DNA of 15,000 nucleotides from Hirudo medicinalis (Eukaryota > Annelida > Clitellata > Hirudinida > Hirudinidae), in contig MPNW01001139.1 in NCBI GenBank assembly GCA_011800805.1, forward strand, positions 1-15,000, given 5' to 3'. Under the pieces are notes generated by a model. The model searched no databases, was not told the DNA's origin, and saw nothing but the letters and a program-made list of their open reading frames with translations. How positions within the stretch are numbered: position 1 is the first letter of the stretch; the number at the start of each line of letters is the position of its first letter. This document shows positions 1-7,740 of the stretch, one piece after another. Both the position numbers and the translations under genes were made by a program.

Positions 1-80
<80 letters not shown>

Positions 81-205
81 CGACGATGACGATGACGACG
101 ACGATGACGACGATGACGATGATGATGATGATGATGACTGCGACGATTATGATGATGGTAATGTTGGTAATGGTGACGGTATTGATGATGGTGTTGATGT
201 TGGTG
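1..205. repeat. (GAT)n / (GAC)n microsatellite
   Basis: The first 80 or so bases are a pure GAT run. It then becomes a GAT/GAC mixture and decays into GTGATG- and GTTGATG-like remnants by about position 205. The run continues off the left edge, so its full length is unknown. Frames across it read as poly-Met or poly-Asp and are not evidence of coding. Confidence 0.97.
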
Positions 206-248
206 GCAAATGGGTTAAAGAATCCTGCGAACTCCTTCTTTCATCCGT

Positions 249-270
249 CCTTCCTTCCTTCCTTCCTTCC
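249..270. repeat. (TTCC)n microsatellite
   Basis: Short tandem TTCC run. It is followed by imperfect copies of CTTCAAAG between 283 and 315. No gene is seen here. Confidence 0.85.
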
Positions 271-398
271 TGTTGGAAGTGATCTTCAAAGCGATCTTCA
301 AAGAACTTCAAAGAACCAGCTCGTCCGAGTTCAAGACCGACAACAGCACGAAATGCAAGGCATAATTTTATGACGACTTCATGCAAATATGAATTAGG

Positions 399-764
399 CT
401 AATGACGTCGACAATTCCAATCAAGGTGAACGATAATTATGTAAATGTAAATCATGCCAATGACGACTGTCACATTCGTGATTAAATGCGATGAACTCGA
501 TGTTAGCAGTGATGACGATGACGATGATGACGTTGATGATGACGATGATGATGACGACGACGACGATGATGATGATGACGATGATGACGACGACGACGAC
601 GACGTTGATGACGATGATGATGACGACGATGACATGTGATGTGATGTAATACACTTATCAAACCTGAACTGACCGTTGGAATATTTATAGGTGAGTCTAA
701 CATCTGCACACCTGCACTCCTCGGACAGGTGGAAGGCAATCAGCACGACCAAGAGACCCTTCAT
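399..764 (-). CDS. possible secreted or membrane serine-rich protein (speculative)
   Basis: I do not recognise this gene. The minus strand holds an uninterrupted 121-codon frame from an ATG. It starts with a signal-peptide-like segment (MKGLLVVLIAFHL, then CRCA), continues with about 20 ordinary residues, then a long poly-Ser tract with rare Thr encoded by the microsatellite at 511-633. It ends in a hydrophobic stretch of about 17 residues (VTVVIGMIYIYIIIVHL) before a short basic tail, CRRH. An NVT glycosylation sequon precedes the hydrophobic stretch. The layout looks like a small type I membrane protein. Against it: a poor start context (T at -3, A at +4), a middle made by a simple repeat, and no known family. 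It could instead be a first exon with a splice donor inside, or chance. Confidence 0.2.
   Translation of the reverse strand: MKGLLVVLIAFHLSEECRCADVRLTYKYSNGQFRFDKCITSHHMSSSSSSSSSTSSSSSSSSSSSSSSSSSSSSSSSTSSSSSSSLLTSSSSHLITNVTVVIGMIYIYIIIVHLDWNCRRH
511..633. repeat. (GAT/GAC)n microsatellite
   Basis: Mixed GAT and GAC triplets with two GTT interruptions. It reads poly-Asp on plus and poly-Ser in one minus frame. The density of third-base T/C changes suggests an old, decaying array. Confidence 0.95.
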
Positions 765-888
765 TACGTCGGCGTGCGAAAATGACTTTGGAAAAGACGT
801 GAATAAATAAATATTTAATACTTGACCTCGCTACCATCAATCGATCAAAGGATTATAATAGGACTCGAGTTATTATTAACGTCAATGT

Positions 889-910
889 AATTATTATTAT
901 TATTATTATT
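889..910. repeat. (ATT)n microsatellite
   Basis: Short ATT run inside AT-rich DNA. The stretch 640-1030 shows no other feature apart from the 5' part of the speculative minus-strand ORF. Confidence 0.85.
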
Positions 911-1031
911 AATTATATAATAATCGATTACGCAATTAATTATTCGTGCAATTATAAATTATTTGCAATAATATCGCCAAACATCGAAGCCATCCGATAA
1001 TCCTCATTTAGGCTCCCATACAACAAACGCC

Positions 1032-1052
1032 TATATATATATACACACACAC
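1032..1052. repeat. (TA)n(CA)n compound dinucleotide repeat
   Basis: A run of TA dinucleotides passes directly into CA dinucleotides. Confidence 0.85.
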
Positions 1053-1154
1053 CTCTGGTTAGCGATGGTCATGATAGCGATGCACATGAGAAGCATGTGC
1101 TTGAAACCTCACGATGTTTATAGACTTTAAGATACCTCGTGAGGTATGCCCACT

Positions 1155-1177
1155 CATCCATCCTTCCATCCATCCTT

Positions 1178-1210
<33 letters not shown>

Positions 1211-1307
1211 TTTCTAACCATCCTTCAATCCTTCCATCCATCCATCCATCCATCCATCCTTCCATCCATCCTTCAATCCATCCATCCGTCCGTCCGTCCA
1301 TCCATCT
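1155..1307. repeat. (CATC)n tetranucleotide repeat
   Basis: About 150 bp of CATC units with scattered TTCC, CGTC and TCAATC variants. Because the unit is four bases long, open frames in it read as a four-residue cycle (HPSI-type on plus, WMDG-type on minus); these are not proteins. Confidence 0.96.
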
Positions 1308-1451
1308 TCCAGGAAGAGTGTGGATTGTAATATTTATGAGCACTCAAAGACTTGAGGACTGAAACCACTTTGAAACAGAAACACGTGGTAAGAATTTACC
1401 TCTCCTTCAGGTGAGATGCTGATGGACCTGGAGAGAGATGGAAAGGTGATG

Positions 1452-1494
1452 GTGTGCGTGTGTGCGTGTGTGCGTGTGCGTGTGCGCGCGTGTG
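1452..1494. repeat. (GTGTGC)n repeat
   Basis: Alternating purine-pyrimidine GT/GC tract, a sequence type able to form Z-DNA. The bases between this tract and 1738 hold no recognisable gene. Confidence 0.88.
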
Positions 1495-1738
1495 ATTTTG
1501 TGGATGCTACAACGACCAGATACTTGATCAATGCATTCACTTGTCAGTTAATTCGATGAATTATTCAAGCATTGTGTTCGTGCATTCATCGAACTTTTGA
1601 GAAGAGTTCCTCTCAATTAAAACAGGTACACTCGGATGACCTGAAAGCCACCTATCGAGTTGAATAATAACTTGAATAATAATAATAACAAAAATATAGC
1701 CGTAATAAAATGGTGACGCTACGTAATAGTCGTTATGA

Positions 1739-1782
1739 CATTGTTATTATTATTGTTGTTGTTATTATTATTGTTATTATTA

Positions 1783-1813
<31 letters not shown>

Positions 1814-1909
1814 CATTATTATTATTATCATTATTATTATTAATATTATTATTATCATTATTAATATTATTATTATTATTATTATCATCATCATTATTAT
1901 TATTATTAA

Positions 1910-1945
<36 letters not shown>

Positions 1946-1955
1946 CATTATTATC

Positions 1956-1988
<33 letters not shown>

Positions 1989-2036
1989 ATCATCATCATC
2001 ATCATCGTCATCATCATTATTATTATCATTATTATT
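1739..2036. repeat. long (ATT)n with ATC interruptions
   Basis: About 300 bp of ATT units interrupted by GTT, ATC and ATATT, ending in a pure ATC block near 1984-2015. It is the longest simple repeat in the window. Frames through it read poly-Ile, poly-Leu, poly-Asn or poly-Met and are artefacts of composition. Confidence 0.97.
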
Positions 2037-2040
2037 TCCA

Positions 2041-3109
2041 GCAAAGGATTGAAAGTCCTGAAAGTCCTTAGTGACATCTATACGAGCAGACGAGTTTAAT
2101 GTCGACGGAATGAGGCTAATCATCGCCCAAGCGGCACTCAAAATTGTTCTCACATGTCGACGAAAATTGCTCTGCTTTGCTTTCGTTCATTAATTTTCAA
2201 TATTTCCACAAGAAATCTCCTCTTATCGCTCGTTTTAATCTGGTGGAATGTTTTACTAATTTCAAGTTATTATTAAATTAAACAAAAAATAAATAAATAA
2301 AAAGCTCGGAGACAAAAGACAAGTTGGACAAAAAATAGTCCAGAATTCAAAACAACTATTTTATTTAAATATTTATTTTTTTAATTGAAACTTTTGACAG
2401 AAATTGTGGGCAGAGTTCGAAAGATTTTGGACGGTTGGCTTCGTGACATTCCCGTCGATGACATTGTCAGACATCGAACGAACGTTCGTCATGAGCATTT
2501 GACTCACCTCTTGAAAATGACCATTTGTGTAGGTTCATCTTTTAGAATTAGATCATGTCATAGTTGACGTTCGTGACATTCTTTTGAAGTGAAGTTCAGG
2601 TGTCGTTAATTAATCATGTCATCAAATCTAAGGTAGCTTTTTGACCCTTTCTCTGCCTCTCTCCCCGTTGCCAACAACTGTCAAACTTCTAAAGACCCCC
2701 CACTAATAAAATTAACAAGTTGAAAACTGACGCCTTCCTAAAAAAAAAAAAGTTTTATTTTACAATTTTTAATTTGCACCAAACTAACACTTTGAATTTG
2801 CGACAAATTCCTTTCGAAGAAAACTAAATTAATTGTCAATGACAAAATAAAATATCCTTATTTTGATTCAGTATCGATGTAAGTAATTGTAAATTTTTCA
2901 TTACTGGTAACGAACTGACCGTTAGGTAGATCATGCTCAGTCCGCTTGAACACCTACGATGTAAACACAACCAGGATATCTCTCGTTCAAGCGCTAGGAA
3001 TATTTTGGGGAAAAAATTTTCAGCCGACTCGCTTGAGTGCGTTTTGGGGATTGTTATTTAATCCTTTCAACTATGTTGATTGAGAGCGGATTCGCGAGGA
3101 AAGTCAATC
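2041..3109. other. AT-rich intergenic DNA upstream of the transporter gene
   Basis: No conserved coding segment is visible. It holds a perfect 12-base palindrome at 2478-2489 (ACGAACGTTCGT), a short direct repeat of TTCGTGACATTC near 2438 and 2569, and an A run near 2740. An exon-like stretch follows a TTTTGACAG acceptor-like site near 2390, but it stops in the most plausible frame after about 33 codons. The 5' UTR and promoter of the transporter must lie at the right end. An out-of-frame ATG at 3073 would make a small upstream ORF if transcription starts before it. Confidence 0.5.
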
Positions 3110-5563
3110 ATGCATCTGATGTACGCGGTGGCCCTTATGCTGCTCTCTTGTTGCTACAACGTCTTCACTCTTCAGATGATTCTCATGTCGGTACATTGAC
3201 ATTTGTTTGATTGAATGTTTGATCATTTGATGATTAACATGTCAATGATTATTAGTGTGTCTTGGAAAAGAGTAGCTTCACCAGTAGCTTCTTGCTTGCT
3301 CAGTGATGAAATTATTTCTGCTGCTGCAATAAATTAACAGTAAAACTGACGAAGCTGTCACTATCAACATTCAAGATGGAAAATATTGAATGGTCGACAG
3401 TTTGTTTGCATAGACTTATCGAGCAGCCCTAACCCCTGCGAATATTAATAACGGTAGCTTTGGCAGTTTTACCAAGCACGACAATAAATTCAGTGTTATA
3501 ATTTTTGATGATGGTGTCGACGACATAGATGTCGACGACTGTGATAACTAGGAATGCGATAAACCCGGCCCTGTTACCGATCGAAAGACGTAAACTAAAC
3601 TTGCAACGAGCTCTAAAAGTGTTTCTCGTTGGAACGAGTAACTTAAATTAGAAAATCACTCCGAGCTTGTATTCGTTAACAAAACATTAACAAAAAATAT
3701 TTACAAATAATAGAATATTAATTATTCTATTTAGTAATTGAGCGAGCGTTTTGTGTTTTCAGAGAGGCCCCTCTGAGCCCTAACCTCATCTCCTTCATGC
3801 AGATTCTCTTCATCTCGGTCGACGGCTTCGTCCGCACGAGCAAGTTCATGACCGTCAAGTCTCGAGTTCCGCTTTGGCAAGTCGACCAGCTAATTATGAT
3901 TATTATGATTTATTAGCATTTATTATTATTTATTATTATGATTTATTTTTATTTATTATTATGATTTATTAGCATTTATTATTATTACTCAATGTTATTA
4001 TTACTGGTCGATTAATTAGAGGAGGATTAATTAATTTGTCGGCAGGGAGTACCTGAAACTGTCGGCAACGAACTTTGCCAGCATCTCATGCCAGTCTCTT
4101 CTCATCTACGTGCAGGTCGATATTCCACTCCAACACCTCTCCAGGGCGGTGAGTACTTTTGCACTATTGCTGGCCAAGAAGGACAAAAGCCGGCTCGCAG
4201 GCAGTGACCTTTGGAACCTAACTCCATCCCTAACCCTACCCTGACCCTGACCTACCCTACCTCACGACCCTGGAAATCCATGCAGAACTGATAAAACTTT
4301 CTCCCTGTGAATTGGCTTTTGCCTGTCATTTCTCCAGGCACCTTTTTCCATGTGTTTGTGTGTGTGTGTCTTTTTGTCACACTGAGATTTGAACTCTAGA
4401 CCCTCGGATGGGAGATTCAAAGTCGATGTTGAAGTGGCTCGCGAATTTGATTCAATTTAAATTTTTTTCTTTAGCAGTTATACAAACTTTTAAAATGTAA
4501 ACACTCATTCGTTGAACGTTCGTTCGTTAAATATTCATATTTATCCACTTCGCTCGTCGGCGACTTGTCGGATTTTTTTGTTGAAAACCTTTAAAATCCA
4601 TCTCGAAGACTTGATGACTTGACTCGTTTCATTTATTTTTATTTTATTTTCATTTTGTTTTCATTTACTCAGAGCACCCTCATCGGGACGCTGCTGTTGG
4701 GAACGTTCGTCTACAAGAGGAGGTTTTCAAGTCATCATTGATATTCATTGTTTTATATTCACTAGTTGCCAGTTATAAATTATGTTAATCATGTTTATTA
4801 CCTCCCAGCTATAAATTATGTTAATCATGTTTATTACCTCCCAGCTATAAATTATGTTAATCATGTTTATTACCTTCCAGCTATAAATTATGTTAATCAT
4901 GTTTATTACCTCCCAGCTACAGGACCTCCAAGTTCGTGTCTGTGGCCCTGATAACTTTCGGCATCACAGTCGTCTTTGCGGCTTCTTCCGACAGCATGGT
5001 CGGTCGAATGTGTTTACAAAATGAGCTCTAACGACCATTAATTAAAATAACCTTTGCACATCTGTGATTTAAAAACTTTAATAACTTCATTGATGGATGT
5101 TTATGGATAGGATGGATATTTCATAGGATTGCTGACCGGGTCCAAGTTAGCTCAGAGGGTAGCGTTCCTGCGAACGACGGCAAAAAAACAGCGGTCGTCA
5201 CGTGTCGTGTTCGAAACCCAGCTTGCACCGCCACAAAGCGCCCCTGGGAGCCGGCCCTACATAAGTGGTCTAAGCGCCCCTGACGCTCACGCTTATGGCG
5301 CTATATAAATAAACTTACTTATTTTCTTACTTACTGACGACATTATTTTGTTGAATAGTAACCGTCGATGACTCTTGTTATTGTCGTGTCCAGCACAGAA
5401 TGGTGAGCAACAGCAACGTTGGACTCACCAGCGGACGGACGGACTTCTTCCAAGGAATCTCGAGTGGGTTTCCAATGCCGTGGAATTTTTCGGTGCACAT
5501 TTTTTTCGTGCAACGACTGACGTGCTATTTGTCTCGTTGTTTATGAAAAAAATATTGTTAATA

Positions 5564-5596
<33 letters not shown>

Positions 5597-7372
5597 AATA
5601 GTAGTGATAATAATAATAATAATAATAATAGTAATAGTGATGATAACGATAATAATAATAATAACAATAATAATAACGTTGATGATGATCATCGAAAGAA
5701 TGTGTTTATTATTTGCTGATGCCTCCTGCCCACTCAGGTGTAGGCACTGCCTACAAAGCAAGGTATTTGATTGCTCGTCAGCCTCCATAAGCACTCAAAA
5801 TCAGACTTACCAAATTATAAATTAACTCTAATTATTATTAGTGTTATTATTATAGTGTTGATTGTTATTACCGTTGTTATTATCATCATCATCATCATTA
5901 TTATTATTGTTGTTGTTGTTGTACTCGTATTTGTACTTCATTTATATAGCGCCATATGCATAGTGTCAGAGGCGCTTCTTGTTAACCATTTATATAGCGC
6001 TCCTTCCCAAGGGCGCTTGGGGCAGTGCAAGATGGGTTTCGAACACGACGAGTTACGACTATTACCATTACCGCCATATGCAGGAACGCAAACCGTTCGA
6101 CCAACCTGCAATTGTTATTACCGTTATTATTATTATTATTAACTTTTAATCACTTCCAGCGATCGTCCTGGTCCTGGCTACGATTTATTCGGCAGCTCTC
6201 CTCGGCATCCAGCAGGAAAACCTGTTCGTCAGGCACGGAATCTCTCCGAAGGAACTGCTCTTTTATTGCGTTAGTCGATCGTTCGTCACAAAATGCTTGT
6301 TTGGTCGGAAGGCCGGTAAATAGTTTGCATAGAATTTATTGCCGGGTTTCTATTTCGAGTGACTGCGAACGTTCATAAAGCAGCTATGTCGCCATTCTTC
6401 ATTTTGGTCGCATTATTTTCCATGTTATCGTAAAACGTTACTTTTACATTACATCAAAATGATCAAAAACACTAAATAATCTGTTGACGTTCGATTGCAT
6501 CATCGCAACAATCATGCACCGACTTCTAAAAAAACCGTTCCTCGTTTTCCTTTCAGCACGTCCTCCTCCTGCCGTGGTATGCGTTCCTCCTGCCGGACAT
6601 AATGCGCCAGGTCGGCATATTCAACGAGTCCGGTGAGCTGCCGTGGACACTGACCACGTTCCTCCTCCCAATTAATATTTGTTAACGAGCTTCCCTCGGG
6701 CGCTCGCCATTCCAAACAGCTTCTCGGCAATGTTGCTCGATTAACAACTAACGAGGAGGCATTGATCGCACGCTATCTTTACTCTGCCATTCTTAATTCA
6801 CACCAATTCGTTACAGCTCCGGTCTTCGTGCTGAGAGGCAGCCTTGGCATTCCCAAGTTGTGGATGTTCATGGTCGCCAACGTTGCCACTCAGTGAGCTT
6901 CCTTAACAACAGCTTGAGTCACTAACGATCACGCTTTATAACACGTAACCACATAACCTCAGCACTTCAAAAAAGATAAACAACCAACTTGGTAACAATT
7001 CATTCGACATAGCTCTTGTTAGGCTAACTTAACTAGGTCATCTCGACATGATCGCTACTGATCACAAGAGCATTATCAGCATTATCGTTCGTCCGACCCT
7101 CCACTCGCAGGTACGTCTGCAGCAGGACCATCTTCCACATGATCTCCCAGTACACCTCCCTGACTGTTTCCCTCATGATGACCCTCAGAAAGTTTGCATC
7201 GCTGGTCGTCTCCCTGGTCCACTTCGACAACAACTTCACCTCCAGTCACTGGGTCGGTACCTTTTTCATATTCTCCGGGACGTTGCTCTTCGTGGACGAA
7301 ATCTTCGACGGGCTCCAGCGCTTCCTGGCGAAGCATACCGGGCCGGCACGCCCCCGCCCGAGAACTCGCTAA
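3110..7372 (+). CDS. SLC35B4: UDP-xylose/UDP-N-acetylglucosamine transporter, SLC35B4 family (10 coding exons)
   Basis: Golgi/ER membrane antiporter; human SLC35B4 carries UDP-xylose and UDP-GlcNAc into the lumen for glycan synthesis. Exons as read: 3110-3186, 3763-3876, 4046-4148, 4673-4722, 4917-4998, 5394-5463, 6160-6269, 6557-6632, 6817-6892, 7111-7372. They total 1020 nt, encoding 339 residues; the human protein has about 331. All phases agree across junctions. The start aligns residue for residue with the human N-terminus, including the CC pair at 14-15. The last exon has the conserved SLTVSLMMTLRKF segment near residues 269-281 (human SLTVTLVVTLRKF), then a WVGTFFIFSGTLLF membrane segment. 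About ten hydrophobic segments are visible. The tail ends in arginine- and proline-rich ARPRPRTR. Oddities: intron 2 needs a GC donor, intron 4 ends in copied acceptors, and exon 1/2 joining has an equal alternative (3192 to 3768). Exon 6 is the least certain. Confidence 0.92.
3187..3762 (+). other. intron 1 of the SLC35B4 gene
   Basis: AT-rich intron with no repeat family recognised. It contains two close copies of GTCGACGAC near 3519-3540 and a CCCTAACCCC patch near 3427. The acceptor is a clean TTTTCAG. The donor could be GTCGGT at 3187 or GTACAT at 3193; both give a protein of the same length, differing only at two residues. Confidence 0.6.
3877..3882 (+). promoter_or_regulatory. probable GC-AG splice donor (GCAAGT) of SLC35B4 intron 2
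   Basis: Exon 3 enters with one base before its GAG codon, so exon 2 must end two bases into a codon. The CTT-TG end followed by GCAAGT does this, gives Trp-Glu, and keeps a gap-free register with human SLC35B4. The nearby GT sites at 3881 and 3866 do worse: the first breaks the frame, the second deletes residues. GCAAGT is the usual form of the minor GC donor class. Confidence 0.7.
3899..3990. repeat. two-copy 56-bp direct repeat, ATT/GATTT-rich
   Basis: In intron 2, the 30-base stretch starting at 3901 (TATTATGATTTATTAGCATT, then ATT triplets) recurs at 3957, an offset of 56 bases. It sits right after the unusual donor. Confidence 0.8.
4214..4270. repeat. degenerate telomere-like CCCTAA hexamers
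   Basis: Within intron 3 there is a run of CCCTAA, CCCTAC, CCTGAC and CCTACC units. This is close to the C-rich strand of the common animal telomere repeat, TTAGGG, but with a change in most units. Confidence 0.6.
4764..4916 (+). repeat. 36-bp tandem array carrying copied 3' splice sites
   Basis: Four full units (4773-4808, 4809-4844, 4845-4880, 4881-4916), preceded by a partial one ending at 4772. Each unit ends in TTTATTACC(T/C)(C/T)CCAG, a pyrimidine-rich acceptor, and contains TGTTAATCATG, which resembles a branch point. Only the last AG at 4915-4916 opens the correct reading frame of exon 5 (C TAC AGG). The unit start CTATAA mimics the exon start CTACAG. Units differ by one or two bases, so the duplication is recent or homogenised. 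Confidence 0.95.
5138..5335 (+). mobile_element. tRNA-derived SINE, copy A (in SLC35B4 intron 5)
   Basis: The head has RNA polymerase III promoter boxes: box A TAGCTCAGAGGG at 5148-5159 and box B GTTCGAAACCC at 5209-5219, about 50 bases apart as in a tRNA gene. The body holds two AAGCGCCCCTG-like motifs. The tail is GGCGCTATATAAATAAA followed by CTTACTTA repeats. The flanks carry TTGCTGAC (5129-5136) and TTACTGAC (5331-5338), a possible 8-base target duplication with one mismatch. It is not a functional tRNA: an A run interrupts the anticodon region and the body continues for more than 100 bases. Confidence 0.85.
5565..5691. repeat. (GAT)n then (AAT)n microsatellite
   Basis: Lies in SLC35B4 intron 6. 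A pure GAT block passes into AAT with AGT, AAC and GAT interruptions. Confidence 0.94.
5829..5921. repeat. (ATT)n/(ATC)n/(GTT)n compound microsatellite abutting SINE copy B
   Basis: Three successive triplet blocks end immediately before the tail of the inverted SINE. On the minus strand this is an AAC/GAT/AAT run at the 3' end of the element, so it may have grown from the SINE tail. Confidence 0.88.
5938..6107 (-). mobile_element. tRNA-derived SINE, copy B, inverted relative to copy A (in SLC35B4 intron 6)
   Basis: Read on the minus strand it follows copy A along most of its length. On the plus strand, the ATTTATATAGCGCCAT tail complement is at 5940, an AGGCGCTT motif near 5970, and GGGCGCTTGGGGCAGTGCAAG near 6011-6031. 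GGGTTTCGAACACGAC (box B complement) lies near 6035-6050 and GCAGGAACGC near 6080-6089. The box B block differs from the complement of copy A at about two of 29 bases. The box A end is eroded, so copy B is older or truncated. Confidence 0.8.
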
Positions 7373-7521
7373 AGCTTCATTGCCTCGAATCAGTTATTCA
7401 TTTTTAGTTGATGTTGAATTTGCCTAGGACTTTTTGATCTACCCAGTTTGGAGTAATTTGTTTAACCTGCATTTGCTTACCATCTAGGATGCTCAAGCGT
7501 AGGCAAATGTTTTAGATAGGA

Positions 7522-7527
7522 TTTAAT
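7522..7527 (-). terminator. possible poly(A) signal ATTAAA for H2A.Z
   Basis: The minus strand reads ATTAAA here, about 215 bases past the H2A.Z stop. No AATAAA was found on the minus strand between the stop codons. If used, the H2A.Z transcript would overlap the transporter 3' UTR. Confidence 0.35.
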
Positions 7528-7642
7528 AACAACGGTTTTCACGACATCTCTTTTTACCCACCCCCATTTTTCAGTTTTTGTGCCAAAAAGTGATGAAACA
7601 AGGTCACCGTTAAAATATCATCTAACGACAGATTCTAGACTA

Positions 7643-7648
7643 AATAAA
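7643..7648 (+). terminator. poly(A) signal AATAAA for SLC35B4
   Basis: Canonical hexamer 271 bases after the transporter stop codon, the first clear one downstream. Confidence 0.6.
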
Positions 7649-7740
7649 TTGTCTAGCCCTCCTCAGGGTTGGGGCAAAATTACTGTTCACTAACAAGGCA
7701 TAAATGAAAAACTGTTCGCTTGCATCGGACACGGACAGAC

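Larger units (their letters stand above)
7373..7740. other. shared convergent 3' region of SLC35B4 and H2A.Z
   Basis: 368 bases separate the two stop codons. The SLC35B4 3' UTR runs in from the left and the H2A.Z 3' UTR from the right. No histone stem-loop is present, as expected for a replication-independent variant. Confidence 0.7.

Noticed and set aside
1710..2153. poly-Ile, poly-Asn, poly-Leu and poly-Met frames
   Set aside because: All are readings of the ATT/ATC microsatellite; the minus frame also starts at GTG, while the nearby ATG is followed at once by TGA.
2391..2520. exon after TTTTGACAG with a KLWAEFERFWTVGF-like reading
   Set aside because: The frame stops after about 33 codons, no donor or partner exon is evident, and no family is recognised.
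4764..4916. CRISPR-like regularly spaced 36-bp repeats
   Set aside because: Units are directly adjacent with no unique spacers, and the sequence is an intron of an animal gene.
4766..4951. 61-codon frame with repeated INYVNHVYYLPA units
   Set aside because: It is the 36-bp intronic array read in an open frame. Its frame does not match exon 5, and the array is explained by copied acceptor sites.
5141..5220. functional tRNA gene
   Set aside because: Boxes A and B are present but the anticodon arm is broken by an A run, the arms do not pair well, and the element continues into a SINE body and tail.
5738..5765. extra 25-nt SLC35B4 exon between ACTCAG and GTATTT
   Set aside because: Every entry phase gives a stop or puts exon 7 out of frame.
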